From an uncultured Bradyrhizobium sp. (lineage in GTDB: Bacteria; Pseudomonadota; Alphaproteobacteria; Rhizobiales; Xanthobacteraceae), in NCBI RefSeq assembly GCF_936928535.1, contig NZ_CAKZHY010000095.1, positions 62,001-126,000 of the forward strand: a stretch of 64,000 nt of DNA. The letters are read 5' to 3'. Of this stretch, positions 16,937-25,749 are shown piece by piece; position 1 is the first letter of the stretch; every line of letters begins with the position of its first letter. The translations under genes were made by a program, and so were the position numbers. The notes under the pieces were generated by a model that saw only the letters and a program-made list of their open reading frames with translations, ran no database searches and was not told where the DNA came from.

Positions 16937-18043
16937 TCAGAACTTCACCGTCACGCCACCATAGACGGTGGACTCGGTGCAGCTGTTGGTGCTCTGGCCG
17001 GTCGCGGCGACGGTGCAGACGCCCGCCATGGCGTTGTGGTCGAGGCCGAACTTGTTCTGCCAGTAGCGGTAGGCGACCCAGAGGTCGACGAAGTGCGAGT
17101 ACTTGTCACCCCACGCCGCCTTCGAGGCGTCGAAGGTCAGGCGGATCGGTTCGCTGTTCAGCTCGGTCTTCGAAGCGGTCGAGAACCGGCCGATGCCCGA
17201 GAGCGCGGGAAGACCGTTCGAGTCGCCCTTGGGGCCGTACCAGCCGGCACGGCCGCTGATCGACCAGAACTGCATGTTCGGCGGCAGGAAGCCGAGATCC
17301 ATGTAGTAGTTGATCTCGACGGCCCAGGTCGCACGATAGCTGACGTTTCCGTCCGCGTTGCAGGTCACGCCCGCGACACCGGCGCCGAACAGGCCGCACT
17401 GCGTGAAGGCGTTGTGGTTCAAGAACTCCCAGTACACCAACGGAGCGACGTCGATATAGCCCTTGTAGGGAAGGTCGAAGGCGAACTGCAGACCGGCAAC
17501 CACGTCACGCTTTGCGGGCGCAAGAAAGTTGTTCTCGGTGTTCGCGTCCATGCCGACTTCGAACGAGACGTTGTGCAGCGGGCCCGCGGTGAAGGCCTTG
17601 GTGTTAAACAGCTCGTTCCAGCCGAAGGTCGAACGGAACAGGCCGTAAATCTCGGTCGCGCCTGCGCAATTGGCAGCGCCGCCGGTGATGGTCACGCCCG
17701 GCGCGGTACAGGGCGAGGTGGGGTCGTTATGGCCCGACTTGAACATCGAGATCGTGAAGAAGTTGGTGCCGTAGGCCCAGAGGTCGAAGTGCGTGAACGA
17801 GTAGACCTGCTTGGGCGTGGTGCCGTTGATGCTGCCGTCCGGCCGGGTGCTCCACATGCCGGGGTCGGTCCCCTTCGGCATCCAGGAGAACGACACGCGG
17901 TCATCGATCACCAGGAAGAACGGAAGGTCCGGCGCCTTCTTGGCCGCCTTGACCGGCAGATCTGCCGCGTGAACCCAGCCACCGGTGGCCAGCGTAGCAA
18001 GTGACAGCGCCATTGCTGCAACTCCCTTGAAGCGAAACGACAT
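16937..18043 (-). CDS. outer-membrane beta-barrel protein, Tsx-like
   Basis: A 368-residue exported protein. A signal peptide (MSFRFKGVAAMALSLATLA...VHAADLP) is followed by alternating amphipathic strands rich in aromatic residues and a terminal VTVKF, the phenylalanine ending of outer-membrane barrels. Blocks such as VDLWVAYRYWQNKFGLD and AVEINYYMDLGFLPP resemble nucleoside-specific channel Tsx. ATG 18043 is preferred (GGGGGTATTCAGG before it) over one 12 codons upstream. Four or more paired Cys may form extracellular disulphides. It stands between two nucleoside-type ABC importers, so it probably lets purines or nucleosides cross the outer membrane (inference). Confidence 0.7.
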   Translation of the reverse strand: MSFRFKGVAAMALSLATLATGGWVHAADLPVKAAKKAPDLPFFLVIDDRVSFSWMPKGTDPGMWSTRPDGSINGTTPKQVYSFTHFDLWAYGTNFFTISMFKSGHNDPTSPCTAPGVTITGGAANCAGATEIYGLFRSTFGWNELFNTKAFTAGPLHNVSFEVGMDANTENNFLAPAKRDVVAGLQFAFDLPYKGYIDVAPLVYWEFLNHNAFTQCGLFGAGVAGVTCNADGNVSYRATWAVEINYYMDLGFLPPNMQFWSISGRAGWYGPKGDSNGLPALSGIGRFSTASKTELNSEPIRLTFDASKAAWGDKYSHFVDLWVAYRYWQNKFGLDHNAMAGVCTVAATGQSTNSCTESTVYGGVTVKF

Positions 18044-18593
18044 CCTGAATACCCCCAAGTTTGGACACGTAAAAATCAACGTCCCTTGGGCGACACTTGC
18101 TCCGAACTCCCGAGGTGAGAAGCCTCAACTTTTTTCAAGGCATGCCGCATGTTTCGGCAACGCGCGACGATTCACCACGGAAATCCCAGGGTTTTCGCGT
18201 GTCGTTGCCGCGCGGGATCGACAACGCAATGCCGAACATTCCCGGTTGATTTCGTTTGCGTTTTATTCCGACCGCGCAACCCAAAGCCTGGTGTTGGCAG
18301 CAGCTGCCGCGCCGATGCCGCGTTGCATACGCGTGCTGGCGCGATTTTGCTCAACTTCACATCAAGCCTGCACAGCGGGTTCCGATTTGATTTGAACCGT
18401 CACAAATTTGCAACAGACCTCGCCGGCAGCGGCGATTGCGACGGCTGCGGCCCGCCCGCTGCAGCCAATCATCGCCCGATAAGGACCGCTAGCCGCGACA
18501 CCAGGGCGCTGCCGAAGCGTTAAGCAAGGGATGACGCTTTTTCACACCTTACGCGGTGGTTTAAACTAGCCCAGTATTGAGGCACTTCGTCCC
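18044..18593. other. divergent region between Tsx-like gene and BMP operon 2, no gene
   Basis: About 550 bases with no credible gene; the overlapping open frames are low-complexity and lack start signals. It should hold the promoters of both flanking units. A TGGCGC...TTTTGC string at about 18336 resembles a sigma-54 site but has only nine bases between GG and GC. I see no clear palindrome. Confidence 0.6.
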
Positions 18594-20183
18594 ATGCCAG
18601 CGTATCAGCGAATGTTAGATCCGACGCTCAACGGCCTGCATTCCGGCGAGTCCCCGTTGCTCAGAACGGTCGGGCTGACCAAGCGCTATGGGGATTTCCT
18701 CGCCAACGATTCCATCGACATCGACGTCTGGCCGAAGGAAATCCATGCCCTGCTTGGCGAGAACGGCGCCGGCAAATCGACGCTGGTGAAGGCGATCTAT
18801 GGGCTGATCCAGCCCTCTGCCGGCGAAATCCGCTGGCAGGGCGAACCGATCGTGCTGTCCGGTCCCTCCGAGGCGCGCAGCCGCGGCATCGGCATGGTGT
18901 TCCAGCACTTTTCGCTGTTCGACAACCTCACCGTCGCCGAGAACGTCGCACTTGGCCTCGACGGCAAGGAATCGTTCAAGGACATGTCAGCGCGGCTGGA
19001 GCAGGTGTCCAGGACCTACGGACTGCCGCTCGATCCCCGACGGGAGGTCTGGCAATTGTCCGTCGGCGAGCGCCAGCGAATCGAGATCGTCCGGGCGCTG
19101 ATGCAGGACCCGAAGTTCCTGATCCTGGACGAGCCGACCGCGGTGCTGACGCCACAAGAGGCCGACCAGCTCTTCGTCGTACTGGAGCGGCTGAAGGCCG
19201 AAGGCCGCGCCATCCTCTATATCAGCCACAAGCTCGATGAGGTGAAGCGGCTCTGCGACACCGCCACGATCCTGCGCGGCGGCAAGAAGGTGCAGACCTG
19301 CAATCCCCGGCTCGAGACCGCTGCCTCGCTCGCGCGCATGATGGTTGGAGGCGAGATCAAGGAAGTGAAGGCGGCGGCCGGGCGGCAGACGACCATACCG
19401 CGGCTCGTCGTCAACGATCTTTCGCTGGCGCCCGACGAGGCGCACGGGGTGCGGCTCGAGCACATCTCGTTCGAGCTGAAGGGCGGCGAGATCCTCGGCA
19501 TCGCCGGCGTCGCCGGCAATGGTCAGGACGAATTGTTTGCCGCCCTGTCCGGCGAGCGGTTGTCGAAGGATCCCGGGACGATCGTGATCGAAGGCATCGC
19601 TGCCGGCCACCTCTCGATCACCAAGCGGCGCAAGCTCGGCGCGGCCTTCGTGCCCGAAGAGCGGCTCGGCCACGGCACTGCGCCGCGCATGAAGCTGTCG
19701 GAGAACGCGCTGCTGACGGGACACGCCGCCAGCGGCATGGTCAATCGCGGCTTCATCGACACCGCCGCCACGCTGAAGACCGTGGACAAGGCGACCGAAA
19801 CCTTCGACGTGCGCAAGGCCAAGCGCGACCCGGAAGCCGCATCCCTCTCCGGCGGAAACTTGCAGAAATTCATCGTGGGCCGCGAGATCCTGCGCAATCC
19901 CGCTGTGCTGGTGGTGAGCCAGCCGACCTGGGGCGTCGACGCCGGAGCTGCCGCCGTCATCCGCCAGGCGTTGCTTGACCTTGCGACTGCAGGTGCCGCG
20001 GTGCTCGTGACCAGCCAGGATCTCGACGAGCTCGCCGAGATCGCCGATCGCATCGCCGTGATGTTCCACGGTCGCCTGTCTGCTCCACTCGCCGCAAGCG
20101 AGGCGACGCGCGAGAAGCTCGGCCTGTTGATGGGCGGCAGCAGCCTCGAGCCGAAGGAGGCCGCGCATGCAGTTGGTGCTTGA
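18594..20183 (+). CDS. ABC transporter ATP-binding protein (BMP importer 2, double ATPase)
   Basis: A 529-residue double ATPase. Half one: Walker A GENGAGKST near residue 56, LSVGERQRIEIVRAL signature, FLILDEPTAVL Walker B. Half two: GVAGNGQDELFAAL, LSGGNLQKFIVGREIL, and VVSQPTWGVD lacking the Walker B Glu, as in its homologue in operon 1. Family members energise nucleoside uptake. GAGG precedes the ATG. First gene of an ATPase-permease-permease-binding protein operon; gene order differs from operon 1, so the two importers are not a simple recent duplication. Confidence 0.92.
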   Translation: MPAYQRMLDPTLNGLHSGESPLLRTVGLTKRYGDFLANDSIDIDVWPKEIHALLGENGAGKSTLVKAIYGLIQPSAGEIRWQGEPIVLSGPSEARSRGIGMVFQHFSLFDNLTVAENVALGLDGKESFKDMSARLEQVSRTYGLPLDPRREVWQLSVGERQRIEIVRALMQDPKFLILDEPTAVLTPQEADQLFVVLERLKAEGRAILYISHKLDEVKRLCDTATILRGGKKVQTCNPRLETAASLARMMVGGEIKEVKAAAGRQTTIPRLVVNDLSLAPDEAHGVRLEHISFELKGGEILGIAGVAGNGQDELFAALSGERLSKDPGTIVIEGIAAGHLSITKRRKLGAAFVPEERLGHGTAPRMKLSENALLTGHAASGMVNRGFIDTAATLKTVDKATETFDVRKAKRDPEAASLSGGNLQKFIVGREILRNPAVLVVSQPTWGVDAGAAAVIRQALLDLATAGAAVLVTSQDLDELAEIADRIAVMFHGRLSAPLAASEATREKLGLLMGGSSLEPKEAAHAVGA

Positions 20184-21258
20184 GAAGCGCACTGAGCGCT
20201 CCAACACGATCGCGCTGGTCTCGCCGCTGATCGCGATCGGCCTGACGATCGTGACCATGACCATTCTGTTCGCGATCCTCGGCAAGAATCCCGTTCTCGC
20301 GCTGCAAGCCTATTTCATCGCGCCCTTGACCGACAGCTATTCGCTCCAGGAACTCGCGGTGAAGGCGACGCCGCTGGTGATGATCGCGATCGGGCTGTCG
20401 CTCTGCTATCTCGCCAATGCCTGGAACATCGGCGCCGAGGGGCAATTCCTGATCGGCGCCGTGGCCGGAAGCTGGATCGCGGTGAAGACGCAAGGAACTG
20501 ACGCTGGCGCATGGGTGCTGCCGGCGATGCTCGTGCTCGCGGCCGCCGCAGGCGCGCTCTATGCGCTGATCCCTGCGATCTGCAAGGTGAAGTTCGGCGC
20601 CAGCGAGATCCTCACCAGCCTGATGTTGGTCTATGTCGCCGACCTCTTGCTGGACTATCTCGTGCGCGGTCCCTGGCGCGATCCGAACGGGTTCAACTTC
20701 CCGACCACGGCGGAGTTCGATCCCGTGGCGACCGTCCCGCTGCTGATCGAAGGCGGACGGCTGCATCTCGGCTCGATCATCGCGTTGCTGGTCGTCGCAG
20801 CAGCGGCAATCCTGCTCGGACGCACCATCAAGGGATTCGAGATCCGCGTTGTCGGTGCTGCGCCGCGTGCGGCGCGGTTCGGCGGTTTCAATGCCAACCA
20901 GTTGGTCATCCTGACCTTCGCGGTGTCGGGCGCACTCGCCGGCCTTGCCGGCATCATCGAGGTCGCTGGTCCTGTCGGACACCTCCAGCCCGGCATCTCG
21001 CCCGGTTACGGTTTCACGGCGATCATCGTCGCGTTTCTCGGGCGGCTGAACCCGATTGGAATATTAATTGCAGGCCTTTTTCTCGCGCTCACCTTTATCG
21101 GCGGCGAGCAGGCGCAGATCGCAATGAAGATCCCGTTGGACGTCACCAAGGTGTTCCAGGGCATCCTGCTGTTCTACGTGCTCGCCTGCGATTCTCTCAT
21201 TCTCTATCGCTTCAAGCTCGTCTTGGCGAACCGACAGGTGGCCCGTGGAGCTGGTTGA
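20167..21258 (+). CDS. ABC transporter permease (BMP importer 2, subunit 1)
   Basis: A 363-residue inner-membrane permease with eight to ten spans. Characteristic blocks: AWNIGAEGQFLIGAVAGSW, SEILTSLMLVYVADLLLDYLVRGPWRDP and FEIRVVGAAPRAARFGGFNANQ (coupling loop). AAGGAGG precedes the ATG, which overlaps the ATPase gene by 17 bases. Partner of the next gene. Confidence 0.92.
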   Translation: MQLVLEKRTERSNTIALVSPLIAIGLTIVTMTILFAILGKNPVLALQAYFIAPLTDSYSLQELAVKATPLVMIAIGLSLCYLANAWNIGAEGQFLIGAVAGSWIAVKTQGTDAGAWVLPAMLVLAAAAGALYALIPAICKVKFGASEILTSLMLVYVADLLLDYLVRGPWRDPNGFNFPTTAEFDPVATVPLLIEGGRLHLGSIIALLVVAAAAILLGRTIKGFEIRVVGAAPRAARFGGFNANQLVILTFAVSGALAGLAGIIEVAGPVGHLQPGISPGYGFTAIIVAFLGRLNPIGILIAGLFLALTFIGGEQAQIAMKIPLDVTKVFQGILLFYVLACDSLILYRFKLVLANRQVARGAG

Positions 21259-22162
21259 AGCCATCATCCTGTCGATACTCGCCGCATCGACACCGCTGCT
21301 GATCGCGGCAACCGGCGAGCTCGTCACCGAGCGCTCCGGCGTGCTCAATCTCGGCGTCGAGGGCATGATGATCGTCGGCGCGGCCTGTGGCTTCGGCGGC
21401 GCGTGGCTCACCGGATCGATCTTCATCGGCGCGCTGTTCGGCATCATCGCAGGGATGCTGATGTCGCTGATCTTCGCGTTGATGGCACTCGGCCTAGCCG
21501 TCAACCAGGTCGCGACAGGTCTGGCGCTGACCATTTTCGGCATCGGGCTATCAGGCCTGATCGGCGCCGGCTTCGTCGGTGAACGCCTCACGCCGGCCGC
21601 ACACCTGTATGTTCCTGGCCTCACCGACATTCCGCTGATCGGCCGCGTGGTGTTCGGCGAAGATGCCTTCGTCTATTTCTCCATCGCGCTCATCGTCGGC
21701 GTGTGGTGGGTCCTGTACCGCACGCGTGCGGGATTGATCCTGCGCGCCTGCGGCGACAATCACGTTTCCGCACACGCGCTCGGCTATCCCGTGCTGCGCA
21801 TCCGCACCCTCGCCGTGATGTTCGGCGGCGGCTGCGCAGGTCTTGCCGGCGCCTATCTGCCGCTTGCCTATACGCCGTTCTTCATTCCCGGCATGACCGC
21901 GGGCCGCGGCTGGATCGCGCTCGCGCTGGTCGTGTTCGCATCCTGGCGGCCCGGCCGGCTCGTGATCGGCGCCTACCTGTTCGGCGCGGTAACGATCCTG
22001 CAACTGCATGCGCAAGGCTGGGGCGTTGGCATTCCCTCGCAATTCATGTCGGCGCTGCCGTATCTGGCGACAGTCATCGTGCTGGTCCTGCTCTCCCGCG
22101 CGCGGACCGGCGGCTCGACCGCGCCGGCCGCGCTCGGCACCGTGTTCGTGCCTGACCGCTAG
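21245..22162 (+). CDS. ABC transporter permease (BMP importer 2, subunit 2)
   Basis: A 305-residue permease beginning at GTG 21245, overlapping the upstream permease by 14 bases. The opening GELVTERSGVLNLGVEGMMIVGA is the family hallmark, matching the second permease of importer 1. Residues LILRACGDNHVSAHALGYPV form the ATPase-contact loop. About eight membrane spans. The binding-protein gene follows after 79 bases. Confidence 0.92.
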   Translation: MELVEAIILSILAASTPLLIAATGELVTERSGVLNLGVEGMMIVGAACGFGGAWLTGSIFIGALFGIIAGMLMSLIFALMALGLAVNQVATGLALTIFGIGLSGLIGAGFVGERLTPAAHLYVPGLTDIPLIGRVVFGEDAFVYFSIALIVGVWWVLYRTRAGLILRACGDNHVSAHALGYPVLRIRTLAVMFGGGCAGLAGAYLPLAYTPFFIPGMTAGRGWIALALVVFASWRPGRLVIGAYLFGAVTILQLHAQGWGVGIPSQFMSALPYLATVIVLVLLSRARTGGSTAPAALGTVFVPDR

Positions 22163-22241
22163 CATTTTGGTTTCCACAGCATGCGCGATGGGGCGCGCAC
22201 GCCGTGGATCGTGGCTTTCCCCTGATGTTTGGAGATTGACG

Positions 22242-23318
22242 ATGAGGAAATCACTTCTTGCGCTGGCTGCCGGCCTTCTGCTCGCCGGAAGCATCAGTGC
22301 AGCTTCCGCCGCCGACAAGCTGAAAGTCGGCTTCATTTACCTCGGCCCGATCGGCGATCTCGGCTGGACCTATCAGCATGAGCTCGCGCGCCAGGCGCTG
22401 GTGAAGGAGTTCGGCGACAAGATCGAGACCACCTATCTCGAAAACGTTCCCGAAGGTCCCGACGCCGAGCGCGCCATCGAGCAGCTCGTCCGCGCCGGCA
22501 ACAAGCTGATCTTCACGACCTCGTTCGGCTACATGGATCCGACGCTGAAGGTCGCCAAGAAATATCCGAACGTGCATTTCGAGCACGCGACCGGCTACAA
22601 GCGCGACAAGAACATGTCGACCTATTCGTCGAAGTGGTATCAGGGCCGCTACATTCAGGGCCTGATCGCGGCCAAGATGTCGAAGTCAGGCGTGCTCGGC
22701 TATATCGGCTCGTTCCCGATTCCGGAGGTCGTCTCCGGCATCAATGCGACGATGATCGCGGCGCAGACCATCAACCCGAACATCAAGGTCAAGATCATCT
22801 GGGCCAACACCTGGTTCGACCCGGGCAAGGAAGCCGATGCCGCCAAGGCGCTGATCGACCAGGGCGCCGACGTGATCATGCAGCACACGGATAGCCCGGC
22901 TGCGATGCAGATCGCCAGCGAACGCGGCAAGCTCGCCTTCGGCCAGGACTCCGAGATGATCAAGTTCGGCCCGAAGACCCAGCTGACCTCGATCCTCGAC
23001 ACCTGGGGCCCCTACTACATCGAGCGCGTCAAGGCCGAGCTCGACGGCACCTGGAAGTCCGAGGACACCTGGGGCGGCCTCGACAGCCATATGTTCGCCA
23101 TGGCGCCGTATACCAACATGCCTGACGACGTGAAAAAGATGGCCGAGGATGCCCAAGCCGCGATCATCGCTGGCAAGCTGAACCCGTTCAAATGCCCGGT
23201 CCTTGGGCAGGACGGCAAGGAGATCGAGTGCAAGGGTGGCACCAGTCTCGATGCCGGCCAGATCCTCGGCATGAATTTCTACGTCAAAGGCATCGACGAC
23301 AAGCTGCCGGGCAAGTAG
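22242..23318 (+). CDS. BMP-family ABC transporter substrate-binding protein 2
   Basis: A 358-residue periplasmic binding protein with a Sec signal peptide (MRKSLLALAAGLLLAGSISAASAAD). Unlike the binding protein of importer 1 it has no twin-arginine motif. Blocks VGFIYLGPIGDLGWTYQHE, LIFTTSFGYMDPTLKVAKKYP, IQGLIAAKMSKSGVLGYIGS and DVIMQHTDSPAAMQIA match the PnrA/Med family of purine nucleoside binders. GGAG precedes the ATG. Last in operon 2, separated by a 79-base gap that may hold its own promoter or a processing site. Confidence 0.93.
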   Translation: MRKSLLALAAGLLLAGSISAASAADKLKVGFIYLGPIGDLGWTYQHELARQALVKEFGDKIETTYLENVPEGPDAERAIEQLVRAGNKLIFTTSFGYMDPTLKVAKKYPNVHFEHATGYKRDKNMSTYSSKWYQGRYIQGLIAAKMSKSGVLGYIGSFPIPEVVSGINATMIAAQTINPNIKVKIIWANTWFDPGKEADAAKALIDQGADVIMQHTDSPAAMQIASERGKLAFGQDSEMIKFGPKTQLTSILDTWGPYYIERVKAELDGTWKSEDTWGGLDSHMFAMAPYTNMPDDVKKMAEDAQAAIIAGKLNPFKCPVLGQDGKEIECKGGTSLDAGQILGMNFYVKGIDDKLPGK

Positions 23319-23367
23319 CACGCTTCTTGCTTTGACCAAATCACCTGCTCCTCCCGGAGGAGGTTCG

Positions 23368-23410
23368 GAGGGGGTGGCCAGAAGCACCCGGCACTTGTGG
23401 TCGCCCCCTC
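23368..23410 (+). terminator. terminator hairpin after BMP operon 2
   Basis: GAGGGGG (23368-23374) pairs with CCCCCTC (23404-23410), with further GCCA/TGG pairs inside, followed by TTCTATTTCC. A smaller palindrome CTCCTCCCGGAGGAG lies at 23348-23362. Sits between convergent genes and may serve both strands. Confidence 0.6.
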
Positions 23411-23419
23411 TTCTATTTC

Positions 23420-24769
23420 CTATCCCGCGTGCATTGCTCGCGCCGCGCTGCTGTGCCGGCGGATCAGGTCCGGAATGTCGAGTTCCGGGATCGCGCCGTC
23501 GACCACAGCCCAGTTCCCCGCCACCATCACCCTGTCAGCCCGATGCGCGCCGCACAGCACCAGCGCGGCCAGCGGATCGCCATGCCCGGAGAAGCGAAGC
23601 TCGTCGAGCTTGAACAGCGCAAGGTCGGCGGCCTTGCCGACCGCGATCTCGCCGAGCTCCGGGCGGCCGACGCAGGCCGCCGAGCCCCGGGTCGCCCAAC
23701 GCAGCGCATCCTTGTGGCTGACCTTGGTCACGCCATAGCGCGCCCGTTGCAGCAGGAACGCCGCGCGCACCTCCTGCATCAGGTTCGATCCATCGTTCGA
23801 GGCCGAACCGTCGACACCGATGCCGATGCCGACGCCGGCCTCTTCCATCTCGCATACCGGGCAGCAGCCGGAGGCCAGCAGCTGGTTACTGCAGGCGCAG
23901 TGGCTGATGGTGGTCTTGGCCTTGCCCAGCCGCTTCATCTCCTCAGTGTTGAAGAAGATGCCGTGCGCGAGCCAGGTCCGCGCGTTGAGCCAGCCGCATT
24001 GCTCGAGATAGTCGAGCGGGCGGCAGCCATACATCTGCTCGCAGAACTTGTTCTCGTCCTCGGTCTCGGCGAGGTGGGTGTGCAGGCGCACGTCGAGCTT
24101 GTCGGCGAGATCGGCGGTGGCGCGCATCAAGGACGTCGTCACCGAGAACGGCGAGCAAGGCGCGAGCGCGATTTGCACCATCGCATCCGCGCCGCGCTGA
24201 TGGTGCTTGGCGACCACGCGTGCGCTATCGGCAAGGATGGTGTCCTCGTCCTGGACGACGCTGTCAGGAGGCAGGCCGCCATCGCGCTGCGACAGGTTCA
24301 TCGAGCCGCGCGTCAGCAGCACGCGGACGCCGAGCCGCTGTGCGACGCCGACCTCGATATCGACGGACTCCTCGAGCCCTGCCGGGAAGACGTAGTGATG
24401 GTCGGTCGTCGTCGTGCAGCCCGAGAGCAGCAGTTCCGACATCGCCACGGTGACGCCAAGCTCGAGCGCCTCGGGCGTCATCTTGGCCCACACCGGATAG
24501 AGCGCCTGGAGCCAGGGAAACAGCTCGCGGTCCATCGCCGCCGGCAGCGCCCGCGTCAGCGTCTGATAGAAATGATGATGGGTGTTGATGAGGCCAGGCA
24601 GCACGACATGCTGGTTCGCATCGAACACCGCAACGTCTGGGGTCACAGGCGTCGCGCCTGCGGGCACGAGTTCGACGATACGGCCATCCCTCACGACGAT
24701 CCCGCGTCCGGCGCCGTCTGCGAGAATGGCCAGGGGGCCCCTGATCCAGATCGGATTTGCCTCGCTCAT
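23420..24769 (-). CDS. 8-oxoguanine deaminase
   Basis: A 449-residue amidohydrolase that deaminates 8-oxoguanine to urate. The metal site HHHF in GLINTHHHFYQTLTRA, the SGCTTTTDHHYVFP region, RLHTHLAETEDE and GVDGSASNDGSNL follow the characterised Pseudomonas aeruginosa 8-oxoguanine deaminase (Pa0142) closely as I recall it, including the C-terminal KLDELRFSGHGDPLAALVLCGAHRADRVM. ATG 24769 is chosen, with GAGGAG about ten bases before it. Its product urate is also the product of xanthine dehydrogenase, encoded divergently, so oxidised and normal purines converge here. Related s-triazine or guanine hydrolases are less likely. Confidence 0.9.
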   Translation of the reverse strand: MSEANPIWIRGPLAILADGAGRGIVVRDGRIVELVPAGATPVTPDVAVFDANQHVVLPGLINTHHHFYQTLTRALPAAMDRELFPWLQALYPVWAKMTPEALELGVTVAMSELLLSGCTTTTDHHYVFPAGLEESVDIEVGVAQRLGVRVLLTRGSMNLSQRDGGLPPDSVVQDEDTILADSARVVAKHHQRGADAMVQIALAPCSPFSVTTSLMRATADLADKLDVRLHTHLAETEDENKFCEQMYGCRPLDYLEQCGWLNARTWLAHGIFFNTEEMKRLGKAKTTISHCACSNQLLASGCCPVCEMEEAGVGIGIGVDGSASNDGSNLMQEVRAAFLLQRARYGVTKVSHKDALRWATRGSAACVGRPELGEIAVGKAADLALFKLDELRFSGHGDPLAALVLCGAHRADRVMVAGNWAVVDGAIPELDIPDLIRRHSSAARAMHAG

Positions 24770-24858
24770 GACTCTATTTCTCCTCGCCCTCGTTAGCGAA
24801 GCGCCTGCAGCGCAAAGCCATCCCGAGAGCATGATTGCTGCGACTTGTTGTTGCTACT

Positions 24859-24874
24859 TGGCGCTGGTCTTGCA
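24859..24874 (+). promoter_or_regulatory. sigma-54 promoter of the xanthine dehydrogenase genes
   Basis: TGGCGCTGGTCTTGCA differs from TGGCAC-N5-TTGCA at one position and keeps exactly 10 bases between GG and GC. It lies 48 bases before the ATG at 24922, within the divergent region with the 8-oxoguanine deaminase gene. Confidence 0.8.
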
Positions 24875-24921
24875 AGACTTTACCTCGACACAAATCATCC
24901 GGCGCAGGCGACGTTGCAGCC

Positions 24922-25749
24922 ATGGACTTGAATACCATCACAGCGGTCTCCCATCCGCAAACGCGATCCGAGCTGCCCGTTTGGACGCCAGGTGATGCTT
25001 GGCTCGCGGGCGGCACCTGGCTGTTCTCCGAGCCGCAGGTCCATCTCACACGGCTGATCGATCTCACCGATCTGAAATGGCCGGCGCTGACGATCACCGA
25101 GAGCCACCTCAGCATCGCCGCCACCTGCACCATCTCGCAACTCGATGCGTTCACCTGCCCGCCTGACTGGCACGCCGCCCCCCTGATCAGTCAATGCTGC
25201 CGCGCATTTCTCGCCTCGTTCAAGATCTGGAAAACGGCGACGGTCGGCGGCAATCTCTGCATGTCCCTGCCGGCGGGGCCGATGATTTCGCTCACGGCCG
25301 CGCTCGATGGCGTCTGCACCATCTGGAAGGCCGGCGGCGGCGAGCAGAAGATTCCCGTCGCCGACTTCGTCACCGGCAACCAGCGTAATCGCCTGTCGCC
25401 GGGCGACCTGTTGCGGCAGATCGACATCCCGATTGCGGCGCTGAAGCGCCGCTCCGCGTTTCGCCAGATCTCGCTTGCACCGGTCGGCCGCTCTGCAGCA
25501 CTTCTGATCGGAAGCCTCTACGGAAATGGCACGCTGAAGCTGACCGTGACCGCATCGACGGTGCGCCCGATCCAGATGTCGTTTCCTGGACCGCCCGATG
25601 CGAGCACGCTTCGCGCCGCGATCTCCGAGGAGATTCCCGATGATCTCTATCATACCGACATTCATGGCAAGCCGCTCTGGCGCAAGCACATGACGCTCCG
25701 CCTCGCCGAGGAGATCCGCGCCGAACTTTCGGGTGCAATGTCGCCATGA
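24922..25749 (+). CDS. xanthine dehydrogenase-type FAD-binding subunit
   Basis: A 275-residue FAD subunit of the molybdenum hydroxylase family (CoxM/XdhB-like). The N-terminal block DAWLAGGTWLFSEPQVHLTRLIDLT corresponds to the flavin-binding AGGT motif, and ATVGGNLCMSLPAGPMISLTAALDG to the second TxGGN motif. Passes electrons from the Fe-S clusters to NAD or another acceptor. ATG 24922 follows a sigma-54 promoter; a longer frame starting at 24835 would begin before that promoter. Its stop overlaps the next ATG by four bases. Confidence 0.88.
   Translation: MDLNTITAVSHPQTRSELPVWTPGDAWLAGGTWLFSEPQVHLTRLIDLTDLKWPALTITESHLSIAATCTISQLDAFTCPPDWHAAPLISQCCRAFLASFKIWKTATVGGNLCMSLPAGPMISLTAALDGVCTIWKAGGGEQKIPVADFVTGNQRNRLSPGDLLRQIDIPIAALKRRSAFRQISLAPVGRSAALLIGSLYGNGTLKLTVTASTVRPIQMSFPGPPDASTLRAAISEEIPDDLYHTDIHGKPLWRKHMTLRLAEEIRAELSGAMSP

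Noticed and set aside
18336..18350. Sigma-54-like TGGCGC...TTTTGC in the gap before BMP operon 2
   Set aside because: Only nine bases between GG and GC, and about 245 bases before the first gene; RpoN needs ten.
24784..24840. Sigma-54-like TGGCTTTGCGCTGC on the minus strand before 8-oxoguanine deaminase
   Set aside because: Spacing is nine, not ten, and the -12 element lacks TTGC.
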